Source of the DNA: Brevundimonas sp.
GTDB taxonomy: Bacteria; Pseudomonadota; Alphaproteobacteria; Caulobacterales; Caulobacteraceae
Direction: 5' to 3'
Assembly: GCF_016463485.1 (NCBI RefSeq)
Contig: NZ_JAEMRD010000012.1
Span: 1-44,497 of the forward strand
Length of the DNA stretch: 44,497 nucleotides
Numbering within the stretch: position 1 is the first letter of the stretch; each line of letters begins with the position of its first letter. The translations under genes were made by a program, and so were the position numbers. The notes beneath the pieces are model-generated. The model was not told the origin of the DNA. It was given only the letters and a program-made list of their open reading frames with translations, and searched no databases. Positions 33,366 to 41,433 of this stretch are shown here, piece after piece.

Positions 33366-34376
33366 CTAGACGTCCAGCTTGAACACGCGGCGGGCGTTGT
33401 CCTCGAAGATCTTCTTCTTGTCGGCGTCGCTCAGGAAGTCGAACTTGGCGATCGTCGGCGCGATGTGATCCATCGTGTGTTCGTGACCGGGCTCAAGCTT
33501 CTTGGAGCCGACGCCGGGGCATTCCGAGCCGAACAGGCACTGGTCCACGCCGACCGTCTCGATCAGCAGCCGCAGCGCGCCCTCGGTGTACAGAACGGTG
33601 TCGTAGTAGAGCTTGCGCATCCCTTCCGAGAACTTCTTCGTCGAGCCAGGATTGATCGAGCCGGCTTCGAAGCGGCCCAGCTGGTAGGGAATGGCCCCAC
33701 CGCCGTGGCTGACCACGATCTTCAGGTCAGGGAAGTCCGTCAGCACATCCGAGTTCACCAGATTGAAGACGGCGATCGTCTCTTCATTGATGAAATGCAG
33801 GCTGTAGGGCGACCGGTCGGCGCGCGATCCGGTCGGGTGGATATGCGCGGGAATGTCCATCTCGCACAGCTTCTCGTACAGCGGATACCAGTAGCGGTCA
33901 CCCAGGCCCGGGTGATCCGTCCGGGTGTTCTCGTACGGGTCGGGGTTCAGCATCATCCCCTTGAACCCCAGCTCGTTGATGCAGCGGTCCATCTCCTTGA
34001 AGGTGTTCTCGATTGGCTCGCCCGCCACCTGAGGCAGGCCGCCGACTCCGATGAACCGGTTCGGGATCAGCGTCGTATTGCGGTGGATGATGTTGTTGCA
34101 CTCTTCCACGAACCAGTGGACCACGCGGCCTGGTTCGACGGACGACATCATCTGGAACGGACGCGGCGAGATCAGCTGCATGTCGGTGCCATGCTTGTCG
34201 AGCATGTCCAGGTGACCGCAGGGGGCCATCTCGACCTTGTTGGCGGCGGCGCGGATCTGGTCGTCCGAGACCCGGACGCCGCCGCGACCGTGCGATCCGC
34301 GATGGGACAGGATGTTGGCCTTGTAGGCCCAGAGTTCGGGAGGCGCGCTGACGTGGCCGTGGCAGTCGATGATCAC
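33366..34376 (-). CDS. Amidohydrolase-2 family protein, LigJ-like (4-oxalomesaconate hydratase type)
   Basis: A 336-residue TIM-barrel metal hydrolase. It has the N-terminal VIIDCHGH (HxH metal site), then HLDMLDKHGTDMQLISPRPF, NPDPYENT, HIHPTG (His), VVSHGGGAIPYQLGRF (His) and LFGSECPG. The final Glu instead of Asp is as in LigJ. LigJ hydrates 4-oxalomesaconate to 4-carboxy-4-hydroxy-2-oxoadipate, the substrate of RraA-type aldolases, which are encoded next to it. The LigY-type carbon-carbon hydrolases of the same superfamily are an alternative. The GTG start at 34376 follows GGGAG by 7 bases and puts the metal motif at the N-terminus. First gene of a four-gene operon. Confidence 0.85.
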   Translation of the reverse strand: MIIDCHGHVSAPPELWAYKANILSHRGSHGRGGVRVSDDQIRAAANKVEMAPCGHLDMLDKHGTDMQLISPRPFQMMSSVEPGRVVHWFVEECNNIIHRNTTLIPNRFIGVGGLPQVAGEPIENTFKEMDRCINELGFKGMMLNPDPYENTRTDHPGLGDRYWYPLYEKLCEMDIPAHIHPTGSRADRSPYSLHFINEETIAVFNLVNSDVLTDFPDLKIVVSHGGGAIPYQLGRFEAGSINPGSTKKFSEGMRKLYYDTVLYTEGALRLLIETVGVDQCLFGSECPGVGSKKLEPGHEHTMDHIAPTIAKFDFLSDADKKKIFEDNARRVFKLDV

Positions 34377-34432
34377 GTCCACTCTCCCGGGCTGGCCTAC
34401 GCCAATTTTGCACTCACCGATGCGCAGTTGCG

Positions 34433-34532
34433 CAGACGTCTGTATATCCACCGCCTTGCTCTACTTGCAAGGGCATACTCCTCACGAAAAGAGAAACAGG
34501 TCCCTTTTTGCCTGGCGAATCAGCAGACGTCT
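34433..34532. promoter_or_regulatory. Pair of AGACGTCT palindromes upstream of LigJ-like operon
   Basis: CAGACGTCTG at 34433-34442 and CAGACGTCT at 34524-34532, with centres 91 bp apart, in the gap between the leftward amidohydrolase operon and the decayed ThDP gene. The same nine bases occur at 38791-38799, upstream of the FAD monooxygenase-Rieske operon. No ATTCC/GGAAT site was found in this promoter region. This may be a second operator type. Confidence 0.35.
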
Positions 34533-34569
34533 CCTCATATAGACGAGAACACGGCACAGCAAGGATGTG

Positions 34570-35865
34570 ACGATGCCCGTTCAGTCCATGGAATGCCACG
34601 ACACTGGGACCTTGCCGCAATCCGAAGCATCGAGGACGTGCTGGACCACGGCTTGATGACCGCTGCGGCCTTGCCTGCTGGTCCGGTCTATCTGACCCTG
34701 CCGCGCGAGGTTCTTTCAGCACCATCGGAACCTCATGTCGTCGAGGCCAAGCCACTGGCACCGACCACCCGCGCCGCCCACGACCCGGATGCGATACGGC
34801 GGCTGGCCGCGCTGATCGATGCCGCCGAATGCCCCCTCCTTGTGACCTCCGCATCCGGGCGTGATCCCACGACCGTGCAGCCTTTGGGCGATCTCTGCAG
34901 CCGGTTCGGCATCGGCATCCTGGAAGCCAAGTCGCGCTACGTCTGCGCGGCCGCCGATGATCCCTATCACCTCGGCCAGTCGGTCCATCCCTATCTGGGC
35001 GAGGCAGATCTCTTGATCTGCCTGGAGACAGACGTGCCTGGCTCCCGGAAACGCGAGAGCTTCCGCCGGACACCCGCATCGTGCACGTCGGGGTGGATTC
35101 GCTGTTCGTGGACTACCCGCTGCGCTCCTTCCGGGGCGATCTGTTCGTCACCAGAGCTGCGGGGCAGTTGTTCGGACCGCTGGGCGAGGCCCTGGCCGCA
35201 ATCGCTGACGAAGGTCGAAGGGTTACCCGCACCAGACGGATTGCCGCCTTGCCGACGCCCGCCACGAGCGTCGTCGCAAACGCCTGGCACCACTGCTTGA
35301 CCAGCCGCGTATGACCAAGGACTGGCTCAACCACTGCCTGAACGAAGCGCTCCCCGACGACGCCGTCGTCGTCGACGACTACTGGGTGGATCGCGAAATC
35401 TTCGACGCGAGAACGGCGGGCAGCTTCTACATGCACTCCCCGGCGGCGGGTCTGGGCTGGGGCATGCCGGCGGCGATCGGCGCAGCGCTCGCGGCACCCG
35501 ATCGGCCGATGGTCTGCCCCCTGGGGGACGGGGCCTATCTGTTCGGGAATCCGGCATCGTGCCATCAGGCGATCGCCATGCACGACACGCCGCTTCTGAC
35601 GATCCTCTGCAACAACGCCCGCTGGGGCGCGGTCCAGACCTCGACCATCGGCGTCTTCCCTGAAGGTCACGCGGCCCGGGGCCCCAAGCCCGCCCCGCTC
35701 AGCGACCTGCGCCCTGTCCCCGACTTCGAGAAGTATGTCGAAGCCTCGGGCGGATATGGCGAACGGATCGAGGATCGCGCCGCCGTGCCTGACGCCATCC
35801 GCCGCGCCATCCGCATGGTGCGCGAGGACGGTCGACAGGTCCTCCTGAAAATCATCTGCGAGTGA
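34570..35865 (+). pseudogene. ThDP-dependent enzyme (acetolactate synthase/benzoylformate decarboxylase type), decayed
   Basis: Three frames together spell one ThDP enzyme. The first part (to about 35055) has AALPAGPVYLTLPREVL and a central domain (LAALIDAAECPLLVTSASG). The second (about 35060-35240) has VDSLFVDYPLRSF. The third (from about 35250) continues HERRRKRLAPLLDQPRMTKDW and a ThDP-binding domain with GDGAYLFGN and LCNNARWG. Two frameshifts separate them, and the N-terminal PYR domain is missing, its place taken by the promoter gap. An ORF of 184 residues from 35311 could still be translated but would be inactive alone. The MFS gene follows with GTGA overlap. Confidence 0.75.
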
Positions 35866-37253
35866 CCACGGCGGTACACATGGGCCTGGAGGCGCCCCGA
35901 CGCCACATCGCCGTTCTGGCGCTCTCGCTGGGTACAGGCATGCTGGTCGTGGACAACGCCATCGCGACAGTCGCCCTGCCGACCATCGCGCGGTCGCTTC
36001 AGATTTCGTCGGCCGCCGCCGTTGTGGTCGTGACGGTCTACCAGGTCGTTATGCTGATGAGCCTGCTGCCCTTCTCGGCCCTCGGCGACCGGGTCGGCCA
36101 TCGTCGCCTCTATCAGACCGGCCAGGTGGTCTTTCTGATCGCCAGCCTGGGCAGCGCCATGGCCACGAGCCTGCCAATGCTGCTGGCCACACGGTGCCTG
36201 CAGGCCCTGGGGGTCGCGGCTGCGCTCAGCGTCAGTTCCGCCCTGCTGCGTGCCACCTACCCGGCTGACAGGCTTGGGCGGGGGATCGCGCTGAACGGTT
36301 TGATCGTGGCCATAGCCTCTGCCACCGCGCCCACCCTCGGCGGGCTGATCTTGAGCTACGCATCTTGGCGGTGGGTGTTCGCGGCGGCGGTGCCGTTTGC
36401 GATCCTGTCCTTGCTCCTCGGTCAGATCTTGCCGAACCCCAAGGCCCACAGCACCCGTTTCGACTTCGTCGGCGCAGCCCTGTGCGCGGCGGTGTTCGGC
36501 CTGCTGATGACGGGACTCAGTCTGCTGCTTCGCGGCAATCTGCCGGTGGGCGCAGGTCTGATCGCGATCGGCATTCCATTGGCCATCGTGGTCGTGCGGC
36601 GCGAGTTGGGTTCCTCACGACCGATCCTGCCCGTGGATCTCCTGGCCCGCGCTACCTTCGCCCTGCCGGCTGGAGCCCTGCTGTTCGCTTTCTGCGGCAC
36701 ACTGTCATTCATGGTCGCCCTGCCGTTCCGCCTGCACGCAGCGGGAATGTCGACCGGCACGATCGGTGTGTTGCTGGCAGTTTGGCCGGTAGCAATGATG
36801 ATGGCCGCCCCGGTCGCCGGTTTCCTGGCCGACAGAGCCCCCAAAGGACTGCCCGGCGTGATCGGCATGGTCATGGCCGCCACCGGGTTGATCATCGCCG
36901 GGTTTCTTCCGGGCGACAGCGGCTTTGGCCTGTTGGCAATACCCATGGCCCTGATCGGTGCGGGGGTCGGCATCTTCATGTCACCGACATCGCACCTGAT
37001 CGTCGGCGCGGCCCCACGCGACCGGGCCGCCTCTGCTGGGGCGCTGGTATCCTCCACGCGGTTCGTGGGCCAGGCTCTGGGCGCCGCGGTGGCCTCGGCC
37101 TTTCTGGCCACACGCTTCGGAGCGGGGTCGGCCCCGGCTTTCTTTTCGGCAGGGCTGGCGCTGTGCTCGGCCGGCTTTTCGCTGTTCAACCTTCTGCGCG
37201 GCGGCGGTCAGCGTCGCATTCAGCCCACCGAAGTGATCGATGTCGAAACCTGA
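35862..37253 (+). CDS. MFS transporter, DHA2 (14 TM, EmrB-like) drug/acid efflux type
   Basis: A 463-residue transporter with about 14 hydrophobic segments. The first helices carry LVVDNAIATVALPTIARSL, the loop motif is LGDRVGHRRLYQTGQ, and RCLQALGVAAALSVSSALLRATYP is the motif C region of the DHA2 family. Such pumps export aromatic acids and drugs, or import pathway substrates. The start is GTG at 35862, overlapping the stop of the decayed ThDP gene, which suggests the ThDP gene was once its operon partner. A MarR gene lies downstream. Confidence 0.87.
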   Translation: MTTAVHMGLEAPRRHIAVLALSLGTGMLVVDNAIATVALPTIARSLQISSAAAVVVVTVYQVVMLMSLLPFSALGDRVGHRRLYQTGQVVFLIASLGSAMATSLPMLLATRCLQALGVAAALSVSSALLRATYPADRLGRGIALNGLIVAIASATAPTLGGLILSYASWRWVFAAAVPFAILSLLLGQILPNPKAHSTRFDFVGAALCAAVFGLLMTGLSLLLRGNLPVGAGLIAIGIPLAIVVVRRELGSSRPILPVDLLARATFALPAGALLFAFCGTLSFMVALPFRLHAAGMSTGTIGVLLAVWPVAMMMAAPVAGFLADRAPKGLPGVIGMVMAATGLIIAGFLPGDSGFGLLAIPMALIGAGVGIFMSPTSHLIVGAAPRDRAASAGALVSSTRFVGQALGAAVASAFLATRFGAGSAPAFFSAGLALCSAGFSLFNLLRGGGQRRIQPTEVIDVET

Positions 37254-37257
37254 TCCG

Positions 37258-37277
37258 ATAGGGGCACCATCCCCTAT
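37258..37277. promoter_or_regulatory. Inverted repeat upstream of the MarR gene
   Basis: ATAGGGG-CACCAT-CCCCTAT, a perfect 7-bp inverted repeat with a 6-bp spacer. It starts 5 bases after the MFS stop and ends 84 bp before the MarR start. No T-run follows, so a terminator role is less likely than an operator for the MarR protein; both remain possible. Confidence 0.45.
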
Positions 37278-37361
37278 TCGACAGGTCGCGCCGGTCAGTG
37301 TACTGATCACCCCGATTCGACGAGCCCATGTGGGGCGGTTTCGAAAGATCGGGGCCACGCC

Positions 37362-37862
37362 TTGCCTGCACGTTCCGCGACAAGCGCGCCCGACCCCAAC
37401 AGCGTCGATGCGCTCTACAAACGCCCCGGCTTCCTGCTGCGCCGAGCCCATCAGATCAGCGTATCGTTGTTCATGGAAGAAAGCGCCGAGTTCAACGTCA
37501 CCACGACCCAGTACGGCGTCCTCGTCATTCTGCGTGCATGTGAAAACCTGGATCAGATTGGCCTGTCAAAGAAGGTTGGGCTGGATCGCTCCACGACCGG
37601 CCTGGTGGTGAAGCGTCTGGAAAGCGAAGGCCTGGTCGTTCGGGTCGAGGATCGGGCCGACCGCCGTCGCAAGGTCATCGTCCTGACCGGCAAAGGGGAG
37701 CGCAAGCTGGAGAACCTGCGCGACGCCGCCCGGGTGGCACGCGAACGCGCCCTTTCAGCCTTCTCCCCGGAAGAAGGGGCCGAGTTCCTGCGTCTGCTCG
37801 AGACCTTCGTCGGCACCTTCAACGAGGTGACACGCGCCCCGATCGTGCTTGACGACGATTGA
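37362..37862 (+). CDS. MarR-family transcriptional regulator
   Basis: A 166-residue MarR-type winged-helix regulator. It has GFLLRRAHQISVSLFMEESAEFNVTTTQYGVL, the recognition region LSKKVGLDRSTTGLVVKRLESEGLV and the wing RVEDRADRRRKVIVLTGKG. MarR proteins commonly sense phenolic acids and repress neighbouring transport or degradation genes. The start is taken as TTG at 37362; no ATG gives a complete N-terminus. It sits between an MFS gene and a convergent RraA gene, with a symmetrical site upstream at 37258. Confidence 0.88.
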   Translation: MPARSATSAPDPNSVDALYKRPGFLLRRAHQISVSLFMEESAEFNVTTTQYGVLVILRACENLDQIGLSKKVGLDRSTTGLVVKRLESEGLVVRVEDRADRRRKVIVLTGKGERKLENLRDAARVARERALSAFSPEEGAEFLRLLETFVGTFNEVTRAPIVLDDD

Positions 37863-37868
37863 GCCGCG

Positions 37869-38549
37869 TCAGCGCGCCCGGCCGGTGAACGGCGTGCCCG
37901 GGACAATGTGGGTCGGGGCGTCCTTGGCGAACCCGTACAGATCCAGCGTGCGCTCGCCGCGACGGATGGCGTCGATCTTGGCGATCTCGTCGGCCTCGCG
38001 TCGCTGCGCTGCCAGAACGATCTCGTCGACAAGGTCGATCGGCAGCGCAACTACCCCATCCCGGTCGCCGACGATCAGATCGCCCGGCTGGATCAGCACA
38101 TCGCCCATCAGGACCGCTTCCTGAAGCCAGGCCGTCGCGTCGTAGTCCTTGCCTGTGCCCCGGATGCAGACCCCGTTGGAAAAGACCGGGAAATCCATGC
38201 TGGCGAGACCGGCGGTATCACGGACACCCCCGTCGATCACCAGCCCTCCGAGGCCCTGCGCCATCGCCGCCTCGTTCAGGATGTCCCCCCAATAGCCGGC
38301 CTCCACGCCGCCGCTGACATGGACCACCAGAATGTCGCCTGGGCGAGCCAGGTAAAGGGCGTGGTGGATCTGCAGATTCGACAGCGCGGGGCAGTGAACG
38401 GTGAAGGCGGGCCCGGCCAGCGTCATGGATTGATCAACCGGCTTGATCGCGGCGGGCAGAGCCCCGATCCGACCAGCCGCCTCGTGCAGGGTAGCGGTAC
38501 CCAGGCGACGGGCTTCGGTTAGAAAATCGGAGGACAAGGTTGGCGTCAT
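37869..38549 (-). CDS. RraA-family aldolase-like protein, copy 3
   Basis: A 226-residue RraA-fold protein with TATLHEAAGRIGALPAAIKP, EAGYWGDILNEAAMAQGLGGLVIDGGVRDTAGL (RD motif intact) and QPGDLIVGDRDGVVALP. It is closer to copy 1 in the catalytic loop than to copy 2. It ends 6 bases from the convergent MarR gene and is divergent from the FAD monooxygenase-Rieske-gentisate operon across a 318-bp gap. In that setting it may act as a decarboxylase or aldolase on an acyl-pyruvate type product (inference). Confidence 0.84.
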   Translation of the reverse strand: MTPTLSSDFLTEARRLGTATLHEAAGRIGALPAAIKPVDQSMTLAGPAFTVHCPALSNLQIHHALYLARPGDILVVHVSGGVEAGYWGDILNEAAMAQGLGGLVIDGGVRDTAGLASMDFPVFSNGVCIRGTGKDYDATAWLQEAVLMGDVLIQPGDLIVGDRDGVVALPIDLVDEIVLAAQRREADEIAKIDAIRRGERTLDLYGFAKDAPTHIVPGTPFTGRAR

Positions 38550-38729
38550 CGTTATCTCGGGTTGATAGCAGGATGACCGCCGACTTCAACGGCGCCCGGG
38601 GTTCTGGCAGATATCATCAGACGTAATACCTTCTAAGATTCAAATCGACCAGAGGCGTTGTGACGGTAGCCGAAAGCGCCTCGCCGTTCATGAAAAAGGG
38701 CCTTTATATTGACGGCATTGCTTCATTTT

Positions 38730-38746
38730 TTCCCCGATAGGGAATG
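38730..38746. promoter_or_regulatory. Operator-like palindrome upstream of FAD monooxygenase-Rieske-gentisate operon
   Basis: TTTCC-CCGATAG-GGAAT, 7-bp spacer version of the recurring motif. It lies 121 bp upstream of the GTG at 38868 and 180 bp from the divergent RraA start. The gap 38550-38867 also holds CAGACGTCT at 38791 and no gene. Confidence 0.45.
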
Positions 38747-38867
38747 ATTGGGGCATTGAGGTTCCGTCAATTTCAAAAAGGGTATTTGAACAGACGTCTT
38801 TCCATTGGTAAGGAACGAGAACCGGTACTGACCAACGACACCGGACAGACGGGGCCAAGGAGGCGAC

Positions 38868-40103
38868 GTGAAGATCGCGATTATCGGGGGCGGGATAGCC
38901 GGGCTGGCTCTGGCCATCGGCTTGCATCGCAGGGGCGTTGAAAGCCGTGTTTACGAGGCTGCGCCGCAGCTTCGCGAAATCGGGGTGGGCATCACCCTGC
39001 TGCCTCACGCCATGCGCGAGATCGCCGAGCTGGGCCTGCTCGACGCCATCCGGGCCGTCGGAATCGAGACGCAGAACAGCGAGTTCTACAATCGCTTCGG
39101 CCAGAAACTTTACGGCGAACCGCGCGGCGTTGCCGCCGGCTATGCCCTGCCCGAGGTGGCGATCAATCGCGGGAAACTCCATACGATTCTGTATGCAGAG
39201 GCACTCGCCCGCCTGGGACCCGACGGCATCGTCACCGATCACAGCCTCGCTGACATGGCTCAGGACGAGACGGGGGTCACCCTTCAGTTTTGTCAGACTT
39301 CCAGTGGCCAGGCCCTGCCAGAGGTTCGCGCCAACATCGCCATCGGCTGCGACGGGGTGAACTCCGCGACGCGCAAGATCTTCTATCCCGACGACAAGGT
39401 CGTCTTCACCGGCATCAACACCTGGCGCGGCGTGACGCGGCGCAAGCCGATCCTGGACGGCAGCACCTATTTCCGGGTCGGGTCGCTGCGGACCGGCAAG
39501 ATGGTCATCTATCCGATCTCGAACTTCGACGATGGCTCGGGCGACCAGCTGATCAACTGGGTGGCCGAGATCGAGCGGTCGTCCTCGACGATGAACGACT
39601 GGAACAAGGGCGGCCGCCTGGACGACTTCCTGCCGACATTCAAAGATTGGCGGTTCGACTGGCTGGACGTTGGTGCACTTATCAAGGGGGCCGACCCGAT
39701 CCTGGAATATCCGATGGTGGACAAGGATCCCCTGTCGCAGTGGACTTTCGGGCGCGTGACCCTGGCCGGCGACGCGGCACACCCGATGTATCCGCGCGGC
39801 TCGAACGGCTCGGCGCAAGGCCTGATCGATGCGCGCACCCTGGCCGATCTGCTGGCCTCCGGGGGCGATCCGCAAGCGGCGCTGAAGGCCTATGAGACCG
39901 CCCGCCTCGCACCAACCGCAAAGATCGTTCAGACCAACCGGACGTCGCCGCCGGACATCATCAATCTGCGGGTTGAGGAGCTGACCGGCGACCGCCCGTT
40001 CGTGCATTTGGACGACCACATCACCCAGGACGAACTTCGGGCGCTGTCGGACAACTACAAGCGCATCGCCGGGTTCTCCGTCGAGGCGGCCGCCGCGAAG
40101 TAG
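38868..40103 (+). CDS. FAD-dependent hydroxylase (salicylate/3-hydroxybenzoate hydroxylase type)
   Basis: A 411-residue class A flavin monooxygenase: MKIAIIGGGIAGLALAIGL (GxGxxG), ANIAIGCDGVNSATRKIFYP (DG motif), and VTLAGDAAHPMYPRGSNGSAQGLIDARTLA (GD motif). The PRGSNGSAQ extension is typical of a subgroup annotated as flavin-dependent oxidoreductase. The start is GTG with GGAGG 6 bases upstream. It is the first gene of an operon ending in gentisate cleavage, so it plausibly para-hydroxylates a hydroxybenzoate to gentisate, or a substituted analogue (inference). Confidence 0.9.
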   Translation: MKIAIIGGGIAGLALAIGLHRRGVESRVYEAAPQLREIGVGITLLPHAMREIAELGLLDAIRAVGIETQNSEFYNRFGQKLYGEPRGVAAGYALPEVAINRGKLHTILYAEALARLGPDGIVTDHSLADMAQDETGVTLQFCQTSSGQALPEVRANIAIGCDGVNSATRKIFYPDDKVVFTGINTWRGVTRRKPILDGSTYFRVGSLRTGKMVIYPISNFDDGSGDQLINWVAEIERSSSTMNDWNKGGRLDDFLPTFKDWRFDWLDVGALIKGADPILEYPMVDKDPLSQWTFGRVTLAGDAAHPMYPRGSNGSAQGLIDARTLADLLASGGDPQAALKAYETARLAPTAKIVQTNRTSPPDIINLRVEELTGDRPFVHLDDHITQDELRALSDNYKRIAGFSVEAAAAK

Positions 40104-40120
40104 ATGGAAGGAAACCCGTC

Positions 40121-41416
40121 ATGGACGCTGCAACCAACGAGATGCTGACCCGTGTCGGCCCCGGCACCCGCATGGGCGAGATGCTGCGCCGCCACTGGAC
40201 GCCGATCGCCGGCGTCACCGATTTCGACGACAAAACCCGCATCAAGGCTATCCGCCTGATGGGGGAAGATCTGGTTCTCTACAAAGATCTGTCCGACCAG
40301 TATGGCTTGGTCCAGCGCGCCTGTGCCCACCGCCGCGCCGACCTGTCCTACGGCTTTGTCGAGGCGTGCGGCCTGCGCTGCAACTATCACGGCTGGGCCT
40401 ATAACGAGACCGGCCAGTGCGTTGAGATGCCTTATGAGGATACTGTCGCCGCCCGCGCCAAATACAAGGACAAGGTCCGCATCACCGCTTATCCGGTGAA
40501 GGAACTGGGAGGGCTGCTGTGGACCTATATGGGTCCCCTGCCCGCGCCGGAGCTTCCGAACTGGGAGCCGTTCAACTGGACCAACGGCTTCACCCAGATC
40601 ATCATTTCCGAGATCCCCTGCAACTGGCTGCAGTGCCAGGAGAACTCGATCGATCCGGTCCATTTCGAGTGGATGCACACCAACTGGTCGCGTCGCCAGA
40701 CCGACCTGATGGCCGAACTTGGGCCCAAACATCTCCAGGTCGCCTTCGACGAGTTCGACTACGGCCTGATCTACCGTCGCCAGCGCGAAGATCTGCCCGA
40801 GGACCACACGATGTGGACGGTAGGCCGCGTGTGTTTGCTGCCCAACTGCTTCTTTCTGGGCGACCATTTTGAGTGGCGCGTCCCGATCGACGACGAGAAC
40901 ACGCTCAGCATCGCGTGGGTGTTTGTACGCGTCCCCACCGACGCCGAACCCTATGTGCAGGACAGTATCCCGACCTGGCACGGCCCGATCAAGGATGCCA
41001 AGACTGGCCGCTGGATCAGCACCCATGTGATGAACCAGGACTTCGTGGCCTGGGTCGGACAGGGCGTTGTGGCCGATCGGACCAAGGAAAAATTGGGCCT
41101 TAGCGACCGCGGCATCCAGATGCTGCGTAAACAGTTGATGGCCGACATGGATGCGGTCGAACGGGGTGAAGATCCAAAGGGCGTGATCCGCGATCCCGAG
41201 ATCGCCGCCTTCGTCGAACTGCCGATCGCCGAGCGCGAACTGCTGGTAGAGGGCATCCCGCTGGACGAGTTCCGCACCCACCCCCTGATGGGGCGTCATC
41301 TGGAACGCTTTCTGTTCCAGGCGGGTCAGCCGCCCGAGGTCTGGAACGCCTACTGCAAGGCTATGGGGATCGAAGGCACGGCCGCCATCGACGATCGCCT
41401 CGTGATAAGAATCTGA
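40121..41416 (+). CDS. Rieske non-heme iron oxygenase, alpha subunit (LigXa/phthalate dioxygenase-like)
   Basis: A 431-residue Rieske oxygenase. The 2Fe-2S site is C68-x-H70 and C87-x2-H90 (CAHRRADL, then CNYHGW), and the mononuclear iron site is D178, H181 and H186 (ENSIDPVHFEWMH). Both are complete. The N-terminal LTRVGPGTRMGEMLRRHWTP and the length point to the LigXa / phthalate 4,5-dioxygenase / phenoxybenzoate dioxygenase branch, which hydroxylates or O-demethylates aromatic acids. It needs a ferredoxin (a candidate is at 30506) and a reductase (the local one is truncated). Confidence 0.92.
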   Translation: MDAATNEMLTRVGPGTRMGEMLRRHWTPIAGVTDFDDKTRIKAIRLMGEDLVLYKDLSDQYGLVQRACAHRRADLSYGFVEACGLRCNYHGWAYNETGQCVEMPYEDTVAARAKYKDKVRITAYPVKELGGLLWTYMGPLPAPELPNWEPFNWTNGFTQIIISEIPCNWLQCQENSIDPVHFEWMHTNWSRRQTDLMAELGPKHLQVAFDEFDYGLIYRRQREDLPEDHTMWTVGRVCLLPNCFFLGDHFEWRVPIDDENTLSIAWVFVRVPTDAEPYVQDSIPTWHGPIKDAKTGRWISTHVMNQDFVAWVGQGVVADRTKEKLGLSDRGIQMLRKQLMADMDAVERGEDPKGVIRDPEIAAFVELPIAERELLVEGIPLDEFRTHPLMGRHLERFLFQAGQPPEVWNAYCKAMGIEGTAAIDDRLVIRI

Positions 41417-41433
41417 GGTCCAGGGTCTCGGTC

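Noticed and set aside
33465..34569. Plus-strand open frame antisense to the LigJ-like gene, running into the ThDP remnant.
   Set aside because: Only the part after about 34570 has protein-family character; the first part is a shadow of the amidohydrolase gene.
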